Positions 55,621 to 64,000 of a stretch of DNA of 64,000 nucleotides are shown here, one piece after another. The stretch lies in the NCBI GenBank assembly GCA_014529385.2, contig CM043959.1, positions 16,679,309 to 16,743,308 on the forward strand, in the 5' to 3' direction. Made by a program: the position numbers and the translations under genes. Under the pieces are notes generated by a model. That model was not told the DNA's origin. It did no database searches and was given only the letters and a program-made list of their open reading frames with translations. Numbering within the stretch: position 1 is the first letter of the stretch; every line of letters begins with the position of its first letter. Origin of the DNA: Adiantum capillus-veneris (taxonomy: Eukaryota > Streptophyta > Polypodiopsida > Polypodiales > Pteridaceae).

Positions 55621-56300
55621 TAAAATCATGCAAGAAACAAAACTGTATGGTCAAAATAAAAATTTGTAACCAAAGTAAATAATCGCGATTATTTATAGCT
55701 GGGAAAATTTTCAACTTTTTTGCAATTTTGGCTTTATAGGCTGGAAGTATGTGCCAATTACATACTCTAAGGGAAATTTGGGCTCATTTGGATGTACAGG
55801 GTGAAAATGGTACCAGATTTTGGCTTTAGGTCTCTGAAACAGTAGATATAACGAAAATTTGAGATTTTGAAATCCAAATTGACTCAAAATTGGCTAGTGG
55901 GCTTATCACATCATGTACTTTGGATGTATGATGACAAATTTTCAAAATTGCCCCATTTTGGCCAAAAAAAAAATAATCACGATTATTAGCTTTTCTTCCC
56001 CAAATGACATTTTTTTGGCATAGACTGGTTCTAGGCATGGTATAGACCTTGGGTATGAATTATAAGATGATTTGGATCAAGAAAAGTTATTCATAACCCA
56101 AATTTTGGCTTTCACAGACTTCTTTGCGTTTTTTGGCAATTTTGCAAGTAAAGGGTGGTCATTTTAGCTCATACTTGATTTTTGGCATGTAATAGGTGTG
56201 TACACATGATAGGTGAGGTGAATTGACAATTTCCATGCAAATATGTTGCAAAAGTAAATAATCGCGATTATTTACAACAGTGACAAAAACTTGCATTTCA
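55621..56300 (-). repeat. Palindromic repeats around ATCGCGAT upstream of the unknown ORF
   Basis: TAAATAATCGCGATTATTTA, a perfect 20-base palindrome, is at 55677-55696 and again at 56255-56274. A changed copy (AATAATCACGATTATTA) is at 55973-55989. The centres are 294 and 284 bp apart, so they mark diverged units of about 290 bp. In minus-strand sense they lie directly upstream of an ORF, as the CGATCGCGATCG repeats do in the element at 30.6-32.1 kb; both palindromes share the core ATCGCGAT. Confidence 0.85.
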
Positions 56301-57407
56301 CATAAGTTTTGACCTAAACATGTTTCATACACCTAATACAAGTTGTAAATTGAATTTGGTCAAGTTTGGTCATGCCGGCATCACTTTGTGCTCTCTTGAC
56401 TCTGAAATCACCATCTTTTGTGACTACTCTATCTGTTGGGTTGGTCTGTCAACTTTGAGGCTTTGGACTTGTCCGTAACATCATCGTGAAGCTACCTATC
56501 CAATTCTGGCTCATTTGGAGTTAGTTTGGCCTCATGTGTCGAATTTGATGCTTTGTAACCTTCGAGCCGTTTTCCGCTTTTCGAGGGCTTTACTTGATGG
56601 ATTTCTCCAAACCAATCATATACATTGTATATGAACCTCATTAGCAAGACATCTATGCAGTCAGGTCGGATCCCAAAAAACCCTAATTCTCTAATGAGGA
56701 CCCCCTTGACCCCAGCCGAATGATCATCTGATGGTATGGAATGGTTCTATCATGTTAGGGCATGCTGTGGTTCAAATCCCAGCCGATTTGGTGAAGCTGG
56801 TAGGGTGCTATGGTCACTTTTAGGTCGTAGGTCTTCGTGCACTCTTCGGCTTCTAGGGTTTTTTCTAGGGCTTTATACTAGCTACCGGCCGTACAAAATG
56901 GATCATTGATTAGTAAGGAACTTATCCCTCATGTCTCGTGTGAGACAGCGCTGAAAAAGGTCAACTGTAAGCTCCGGAAATGACGCGCGAAGGAAGCCGA
57001 AATGCTCTCTTTGCAAAGCTCCAAGTGGAAATGAGGTGGTTTTAGCCTACTCTGGCTATCTATACCCGGACTTCCCGAACCATATTTCTCCAGATTCCCC
57101 CGTTAGTCCTATTAGGCCGTGAAATCTATGTTAGGCTCAAAAATTTCCCAAATCGGATTCCTGTAGCTCATTCTGTAAAAATTTTGCAGAAGTAGGCCTA
57201 GCCGCCTAATTTAGGCTTCCCGCTTCCATCTTCTGATTTTGTTGAAAATTTTTGTGCTTGTCTGCCTTGTCTTTCTGATCACCATCGTGTCCTCCGTTTT
57301 TCCATTTGAGCTTTCCTGCTAATTATTATTATTTTTAGACCTTTTTATTAGAAAAATCAAAGAAAATAGAAAAATGCTCTAAAAAAAGCAAAGTGAAAAT
57401 CTAATAA
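56301..57407. other. No gene recognised
   Basis: GC content is higher around 56560-57250. It may be LTR or leader sequence, but no boundary, TATA box or primer site is convincing. Confidence 0.35.
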
Positions 57408-58040
57408 TTATGAAAATCCCTTGAAAAACACAGTTTTATTGTCGAATCCTTGGAACCGTCTTTTGCTTCTTTGGTGAAGTTTTAGGCACCCAGATCTGAT
57501 TTGGTTTATCCACAAGTTGTGCTTTTGGTACCCAAATTTTTTTGACTCCTTGCATGCTACTTTTAGCATTTGTTTGTCGAGGGGATGGAGAAGATTTGCT
57601 TTGTATGTTCGCATCCAAGGAATACCAAGAATCATCGTCTCATTCATGTGTTCATCTAGCAAGCGTATAAATTGATGCAAACATGAACATCCATGTACTA
57701 CCAAGTTCAAGTTGACCACTCCCAATGTTGGAGTCAGATTCTTGTTGCATCCTTTGATTGTTGTTATTCGTGCAGTCAATGCTTGACTTGTTGCTTTCTT
57801 GTATGTGGAATAACTGACTGCATTCACTCGAGCTCCTGTGTCTACTAAAGCATTGGTGCTATGATTATTGAGTTGTACTTTAATGCGCAGATCCATTCCA
57901 TCTAACCAGTCATCATCTGTTGAAACATTGTCTTTAGGTAATTCCCATTGTCGATCATCTAGTTCCAAAGTGTTGATGGGAATCGGTATCTGTGGATTCT
58001 TGAGAGCAGCTTTACGCTTGAGCACCTGAAGTCTAGCTTC
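57408..58040 (-). pseudogene. Second retropepsin-like domain downstream of integrase, with WVPK words
   Basis: The frame continues shortly after the integrase end: RQWELPKDNVSTDDDWLDGM, VQLNNHSTNALVDTGARVNA (active site DTGA at residues 62-65 of the open frame), VVNLNLVVHGCSCLHQFIRL and TMILGIPWMRTYKANL (second signature). Both retropepsin signatures are present in correct order and spacing. After it, a shifted frame reads KKIWVPKAQL and NQIWVPKTSP, the words seen at 37480-38110. Retropepsins cut the element polyprotein; a copy after integrase is unusual because the normal protease precedes RT (62143-62415). It could be part of the same polyprotein, or the start of another element joined here. 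Confidence 0.65.
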
Positions 58041-58053
58041 CTCTTGGGCTTCA

Positions 58054-59636
58054 TCAATAACCTATTGTCACTTCATCTTCCTTTGTTTGGTTGCATGCAT
58101 TCTCTCTAGCAAGCAATTCATTGGTTAGTGGCAAATTGTATTTCTTTAAACGACATCCACTAATCCAGTTAGCCATTGGTTCACCATCTATGGTTGACAA
58201 TTTTACTGCTCCACTTGGGGATACATCTTCAATGATAAATGGTCCATTTCTCTTTTTCTTAAACTTGGGAATTTGTTGCTTAAGGGAATAGACTAGAACT
58301 AAGTTCCCTTTCTTGAAAATTTTGGTGATTAAGTGGGAATCAAAAAACTGTTTTTGTTTCCTCTTTTGTGCATAGATATGAGCTACAACAGTTAGCCTTT
58401 GCTCATCTAGCTTTTCCAAATCTTCAAGTCTTTCTAACAATTCATGTCCAGTCTACTCAAGAGTCTGTGCTACCCTTAAGGTCGGAAATAGAAATTCTAT
58501 TGGCAGTATGGAATCAAGACCATAAACAAGGTTAAAGGGTGTAGCATTTAAAGCTGTTTTGAATGAAACTTGATAAGTCCATAGAGCTGCATGGAGATTC
58601 ATTTCCCAGTCAGTCCTTCCTGAACTAACCACTTTGGTCAGTACCGAGCTAAGAATTTTATTCGTATGCTCAGCTTGTCCGTTTGCTTGTGGGTGATAGG
58701 GAGCTGATTTATTATGGATAACCATAAACTCATTAAGCAAATAATCTATTACCTCGTTGAGGAAATGCGTTCCCCGATTAGTGACAATCTCTATTGGCAG
58801 TCCATACCTTACGATTACATACTCATATAAGAATGCAACAGTAGTTCTAGCATCATTCTTTTGAGTCGCTTTAGCCTCGGCCCATTTGGTCAAATAGTCC
58901 GTAGCTACAATGATATATTGAGCTTGGGTTCTATAAGCAGGTGGCTGTATCGGTCCAACAAAATCTATACATTTTGCGAAGGCTCTAGCCCCCATCATTG
59001 GTCTTAGGGACATGTTGTCTACCCGTGTTGGCATTTTTGCTCGCTGACAAGCATCACACCTTCGAACATATTCTTTGGCATCTGCAAAAAGTGTTGGCCA
59101 CCATATGCCTGCCATCAAGATTGCTCTTGTGGTGGTCTCACTAGAAAAGTGACCTCCAGCTAATCCAGCATGTGCTTGTTCTATAATCAAAATATACTCG
59201 TTTTCATTTGCAGAAAGACGCAAATGTTGATCCTTACCTCTGTGATACAATTGGTTCCCAATAGAGCATAGTCTCTTGCTTCCATTTCAATTGCTCTTTG
59301 ACGGCGTTTACTCATATCCTCAGGAAATATTTGGCTCGATAAGTAAGTAACCAGATAGTTACTCCACTTAGGAACAAGTGACATTTGAAACAATGTTACA
59401 TGAGGAATGGGTTGTTGTTTCTGACATTGAGGGAAATCTCTTACAAAAGATCAAACATCTCTCCTCATAGTCGGCCAAAATACTCCAAGTCTTAAGATTC
59501 GTTGCATAGTTTGGTCTTTCACAAAGTGAAGTCCTACTATGGTAACATGTGCTTGACTTAAGTATTGATCTCTTTCTTCAGGTTTAATGCATAAAATCAA
59601 TATTCCATCTCGATTTCTTTTATATAAGCCTCCCAA
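58054..59636 (-). pseudogene. Integrase with two successive HHCC blocks
   Basis: Block 1 (59636-59400): SQAHVTIVGLHFVKDQTMQR, FWPTMRRDV, then a stop and FPQCQKQQP. Block 2 (59250-59020): EQAHAGLAGGHFSSETTTRA, IWWPTLFADAKEYVRRCDAC, QRAK. The core has KCIDFVGPI (Asp), EIVTNRGTHFLN (Asn where Asp is normal, so the triad is broken) and ANGQAEHTNK (Glu). The C-terminal module at 58440-58054 has GNLVLVYSLKQQ and KRNGPFIIEDVSPSGAVKL. The two zinc fingers are separated by IEMEARDYALLGTN, a linker that would start a new LYHRGKD... segment. Frame breaks lie at about 59450, 59250 and 58445. Confidence 0.8.
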
Positions 59637-60330
59637 CTAATAATTGATACGTAGCCGATTGCTCGATTAAATCAACTGTGATAGGAAATGGTGAATCCAC
59701 TTGAGCTATTGTCATTAATGACACAATTTTTTCCGCCCATCTAGGTATCATTTCCACGGAGAACAAATAGGCATCTAGTAGATCATCATCTACCCCTTTA
59801 GGTGATTCCCCTGAAACAATCCTGTACAAATGATTTGCTTGTTGATGTGTAGTGCCTTTTTTAACAACCACAGTGAAATCAAATTCGAGAATAATGATGA
59901 ACCATCTCACTATTCTTCCTGTGCTGCATGGCTTGTTGACCAAATATAACAAGGCTTGGTGGTCCACAAAGAACACAAACTTGTTGGCCAATAGGTAATG
60001 TCTATACTTTTTAACGGCATAGATCATTCCTAGTCCTTCTCTTTCAGTGGTGGTGTAATTCTTTTCTGCATAAGAAATAGGAAAGTCAATTTTCCATATC
60101 CTGGTTGGGCTAGTATACAACCAATAACAAAGTTTGAAGCATCGACATGTACGTGGAATACCTTATCCCAATCGGGTGCTTTCAATATTGGAGCTGAGGT
60201 GAGAGCTTGCTTTAGCTTCATGAAGGATTCTTCACATGCCTCGGTCTATTCAAAGTGCATAATCAAGCTATACATGAATGTCCCATGAAGGCTTGTACCC
60301 CTTTGACTGTTGTTGGTCTAGGCAAATCAA
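59620..60330 (-). pseudogene. RNase H
   Basis: LKQALTSAPILKAPDWDKVF and HVHVDASN (first Asp), then a shift and YAEKNYTTTEREGLGMIYAV (Glu), ANKFVFFVDHQALLYL (Asp). The last site reads HQQANHLYRI where HxxADxLSR is usual, so the final Asp is Asn. It lies between RT and integrase in the normal order. Confidence 0.8.
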
Positions 60331-61340
60331 CAATGACATGAATATTTTCCATATTGGTAGCTATGCCATTTTTAGACACTATATGTCCAAGAATTTTCCC
60401 TTGTCTTCCCATGAATGTGCACTTCTCCAGGTTTAAGCAAATCCTGTAAAGTCTACATTTCTCGAATACCTTTTGAGGTGTTCAAAATGATAAGCTCAGA
60501 TTGACGAATGTACACATAAATCATCCATGTATACTTCCAAGAATTTTCAAAGATACTCTTTGAAAGCATGGCTCATCAATCTCTGAAATGTGACTGGAGC
60601 ATTAGTTAACCCAAACGGCATAACCCGATAGGCAAATATACCCCATTCTGTTGCCAAAGCAGTTTTGTGCTGATCTTTTGGGTCAACCAAAAGTTGATTG
60701 TATCCCGAAAAACCATCTAAAAAGCTGTAAGCTTCTTTTCCTACCACTCATTCTAAAACGTGCTCAGTTATCGGAAGAGGAAAGTTGTCTCTAATGGTAG
60801 CTGCATTCACTTTTTTGAGATTAACGCACACTCATAATTTCCCATTCTTCTTAGGTACTACCACAATTGGGGACACCCAATCAGTGTGTTGAATTTCATA
60901 AATGAATTCAGATTCGTTTAATTTTTCAATCTCTTCTTTGATCTTTCTGGCAAATGTTTCGTTATAAGTGTATGGTCTCTGTCTACTTGGTTTCACATCA
61001 TCTCTCATGGGTATGTATGTTGGCAGATTTCTGGTTCAACACCCTTGAGATCTTTGTAAGACCAAGCAAAGATATCTCGATATTCCTTTAGCAAACTTAA
61101 CAAAAGCTTTTCTTCTTCTTCTGTTAGGTCATTTGCAATGTAAGCCGGCCTAGGCTCTTCTCCTAGTTCAGCCAAGTCTACCCTTTTAGCGTTTCCAGGT
61201 CCTTCGTAAGACTTGCTTTGTTTCCGTAGTTCCCTAACAGGTTGTTCGATTATGATTTTACGATCTTGGAGAGTATACATTTTGTAATGGGATGGAACAT
61301 GCATTACATCCTTCCCATCCACTTCCGTGGTTTCCATTTC
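60331..61340 (-). pseudogene. Reverse transcriptase
   Basis: DLTEEEEKLLLSLLKEYRDI and FAWSYKDLKGVEPEI open the domain; WVSPIVVVPKKNGKL, then a stop; VNAATIRDNFPLP; a stop; KEAYSFLDGFSGYNQLLVDP and [16 protein letters not shown]; then after another stop the intact active site VYMDDLCVHS at about 60515-60535. The stops at 60817, 60748 and 60546 are isolated in an otherwise open frame, so decay is fairly recent. This family is not a chromovirus by its protein style. Confidence 0.85.
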
Positions 61341-62500
61341 GATGGTGTATAACTCCTTTAGAGCTTTTTCAACTCTTGATATTTCTTTTTTCGCTCGACT
61401 CTGGTCATGAGTGGCCTTTTATCCTGATGTTCTTCTTGAATACCCTTCCTTGTTTTTCTCGATGTCTGAGACATTTTTGAGTTTCCGTTCGAAGGATATC
61501 TGCCAGTTATTTTGTCCTTGACACAATCTTTAGCATCTATCTGCATCAAGAATTGTGTTTTACTGGAGATAGATGGCATAGGTCTTTCTTTCACAATTTT
61601 AGTGTCCCTCTTTCTTCTATACCATTTTTGTCTTCTTGATTTCTGGTTTGGAAAGTCAAACAAATTTTTCTCCCTTCCCTTAAGAGTAGTTGAGCTCTCG
61701 TATATTCTTTTTCGGATCCCGAATCTTCGGAGGTAGCTGAGTGTTCATCCAACTCATCAGTTGCATCGTAATAGAGGTCAGAAAAGACTTGTTGAGCTTT
61801 CATCAATTCCTTTGTTTCCTCATCCTTGTTTTTCTCAATGTTAAGGGCTGACATCATTTGGATGGGAATTATGTCGTAGCCATTCTCATTGCAAAATTGA
61901 GTAGGCATAGACGTATTCACACATACATCCATTGTCGCTAAGATTTGAGTCCACTTGAAGGGTTCAAATAAATGCTCTGGAAAGGGTTCAGGTATGTAGG
62001 CTTCGTCTGTATAGTCCCTTTCTAGGATACATTCCTCTCGTCTTAAGCTTTCGTTTTCTGAAGCTCTGCACATCCAAATAGGAGTGTCTTTGTTTAGCCA
62101 AGATGGAAGTTTAGTTTCAACTGAAGAGACTGAATCAAACTCCTAGATGGGTGTTTTCAAGACGTCTCTATAGGTGTGGTCCTTTAGATTGACCCTTGTT
62201 ATAGATCCCACCTGCTTTAAGTACAGATAGTCGTTTCCCCAATCTTGGATAAGCTGTACCTGTCGCATGAAAGGTCTTCCCAATATGATTTCATAGTTAA
62301 GTTTTTTCCCAAAGTCTACTATGGCAAAAGTGTGTTGATATTCAATTCCACAAGAGTTGACTATCACTTTTTCTAGCAGCCCTAGTAGTCTTTCAATGTG
62401 TCTGTTAGCCAACACAATTTCATTCGTGTTTGGCTAATGGTGGCTGGTTGTCCCCAAGCTCCCGACAATCATCCCACTGATCAGCTGGCAAGCCGGGGGT
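61341..62500 (-). pseudogene. Truncated protease and acidic linker before RT
   Basis: The protease end is at 62415-62143: LLEKVIVNSCGIEYQHTFAI, NYEIILGRPFMRQVQLIQDW. The DSG half is missing, cut by sequence starting near 62450-62500. Next comes a linker of about 160 codons (LERDYTDEAYIPEPFPEHLF, then DELDEHSATSEDSGSEKEYT) and a frame-shifted basic stretch leading to RT. The protease matches the one at 38630-39140. Confidence 0.7.
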
Positions 62501-63228
62501 TATTTATTTTGCTCCATGATTGAAGGGATTGGATTTCTTTTTGGTTCCATTTAATAGATTTGCTCTATGAATGTTTTGATTTCATGAATGCCTTCTTTCT
62601 TGATGATTCAGAGCTCCCAAATAGCTTACAATTGGTAATCACATTGAACAAGGCCATTGCTTCAATTTACTTTTATAATGATCTTGTAGATATAGATTCT
62701 TCAATATTTAGAGGCGTTTTGAAATTGATTAGTTCTTCATGATTACAAAACCACTAGCTCAAACAATGTCATGTTCTTGCATTGTGTGATTAAGATTATT
62801 TTATTTGTGATATAAAGATGTCCTAATCTCAAATGTTTTTGATGCTATAATAATGCAACTTCATCTTTGGTATCTCGTTATAAGAATCAAGATATGCTAT
62901 TATTTTGTTATCACGGCTTGATCATAGCTAGACTTTACCTCATGCTTGGCTTTCAACATAGGATGAGTGTGTTGACTACATGATAAATGACATTTTGTAA
63001 AATACGATTGTTAGTAGTGATTGTGGAGTGATTTAGGGGTTGTTTATTGTTTTCAAAACTTGGGTGTAGTCCTGCAATTAGGAGAGTCTCTCAAAGAAAA
63101 GGAAGAGGGTCTTGGGCTCACAATCTTCTATGCAATGATCTAGTGTGCTCCATGTCAGTCATCAACAAAGGACTTTGATGACAACTTTGTGGTGGGAAAA
63201 TCCACTTACACTTTTGCAATTTTCTCTA
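62501..63228. other. No gene recognised; upstream part of second family F copy
   Basis: AT-rich with no motif. By position it may be the promoter and leader of the family F copy whose exon ends at 63429. Confidence 0.35.
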
Positions 63229-63429
63229 GTAATGAATAATGTCCAAAGGGATTTGCTCGATTATTTTGTTGCTCGGATATACTCGCTCGCCAATTTGTAT
63301 AACCATGAGGAAGATACAACGCATAAAAGGATTAGGGCATCCCATGACCATGAGGCTAGGCCTAGTAATAGGCCTACGGAGGAGAGTCTTCAAGCGATAG
63401 CGTAGCAGCAAATGGCTGACCAATCCCAG
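63229..63429 (+). pseudogene. Family F first exon, second copy
   Basis: The end of the exon reads EEDTTHKRIRASHDHEARPS, NRPTEESLQAIA, a TAG stop at 63403, then QQMADQSQ up to the donor CAG|GTGGGT at 63430. KR-R...HDxE...SN is shared with the exon at 52651-52791. The true start is uncertain; 63229 is the nearest ATG that seems reasonable. Confidence 0.4.
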
Positions 63430-64000
63430 GTGGGTTTTCATTTATTCATAAGTTAAGATTGCATACGTCAGGAGTATGTAAGACTCAGAAAGGAATAATT
63501 GACTTGAAAATGGAAGGTAACTTCCAAGAAACCAACGAGCATTATTTGTAATTAGGAAAGAATTGTTTGGGCTAAGATTGGTTGACCTAGGGAAGAATCT
63601 TTGATCATTCTTAAGATAGCTTGTCTCAAGACACCTATGATTCCTTAGAATATTCTACTCCAGGTGATGAGTAATGATGGCGAGTTAGCCATGGATGAGT
63701 TGGTTACCTCTGTGTACGTGGAGTCTTTACCCCATGCATGTCTGTGTTTGTGGATTCTACTTAGGATATCGTTTTTATCCTAGAGGAACCGTTCAGTTGT
63801 ATGGGCAACTAGTTGGCGTATGGGCGCCCGGACTTTGGGTGATGTCTTTTCCACCCCAGTTTTCATAAATAAGGAATGGGTGCCATTTTTCACCCCTGTA
63901 TAGGTGTTGTTGAGCCAAGCTAGTACTAGTTAGAGTTACTTCAGATTGATAGTACCTTGTCTTAATTCTAAACAAGTTTGTTTCCAATACTGCTTTCAAG
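63430..64000 (+). other. Intron-like continuation of family F, running off the window
   Basis: Shares words with 52800-53230 (TTGCATACG near the start, AGTTGTATGGGCARCTAG at 63795 and 53208). No exon is recognised before the end. Confidence 0.4.

Noticed and set aside
56740-56800. tRNA or SINE candidate because of GGTTCAAATCC (B-box-like)
   Set aside because: The flanking bases do not form a T stem, and no A box or acceptor stem is found at the right distance.

Overview
The window looks like transposable-element-rich nuclear DNA of a land plant. The reasons are Ty3/gypsy LTR retrotransposons of two plant-type groups (chromodomain-bearing elements and Tat-like elements with a second RNase H), a Tat/Athila-type primer binding site, many long (AC)n, (CT)n and (AT)n runs, and fragments of eukaryotic host genes. 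The mixture fits a large-genome plant such as a fern or other seedless plant, but that placement is a guess. I see no rRNA, tRNA, CRISPR or organelle-like gene set and no host gene I would call intact. Nearly every retroelement reading frame carries stops or frameshifts, so most coding entries are marked as pseudogenes.

Layout. 1-4.2 kb: two inverted LTR-like remnants (families A and B) and simple repeats. 4.2-11.0 kb: long arrays of the word TACCAAA, reading forward on the left and backward on the right. They enclose a broken transposase-like gene (5.7-6.8 kb), a broken two-exon FCP1/NIF-type phosphatase (7.7-8.5 kb) and a truncated gypsy gag-protease piece (8.9-9.9 kb). 11.0-16.6 kb: a Lys/Glu-rich reading frame fused in frame to a chromoviral integrase, then a broken chromodomain, a polypurine tract, an LTR of about 1.57 kb, and the gag of a further copy. 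16.7-23.2 kb: an unrecognised 159-residue reading frame, long dinucleotide runs and diverged direct repeats. 23.2-30.1 kb: a family A LTR copy and a decayed plus-strand Tat-like polyprotein (gag, protease, RT, RNase H, second RNase H, integrase). 30.1-33.0 kb: the 5' end of a minus-strand Tat-like element with gag start, leader repeats carrying ATCGCGAT palindromes, primer binding site and LTR. 33.0-33.5 kb: a histone H3 pseudogene resembling CENH3. 35.1-42.5 kb: a minus-strand 3' LTR and a gag-protease region with degenerate WVPK-type repeats. 44.3-48.7 kb: one chromovirus whose pol appears broken inside RT by an inversion, with a 250-bp MITE in its RNase H. 48.7-55.7 kb: a minus-strand element with 3' LTR, a coiled-coil ORF beside it and a second unknown ORF, interrupted by a plus-strand element with a spliced first exon. 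55.7-56.3 kb: a second set of ATCGCGAT palindromic repeats. 57.4-62.5 kb: a minus-strand gypsy pol with two integrase zinc-finger blocks and a second retropepsin-like domain after the integrase. 63.2-64 kb: a second copy of the spliced-first-exon element, running off the window.

The parts do not form a host pathway. The window records repeated insertion, recombination and decay of mobile DNA. The most unusual items are the TACCAAA-bounded segment, the palindromic leader repeats shared by two Tat-like elements, the coiled-coil ORF beside a 3' LTR, the post-integrase retropepsin, and the CENH3-like pseudogene. Several premature stops can be explained by C-to-T change, as expected for methylated, silenced repeats.
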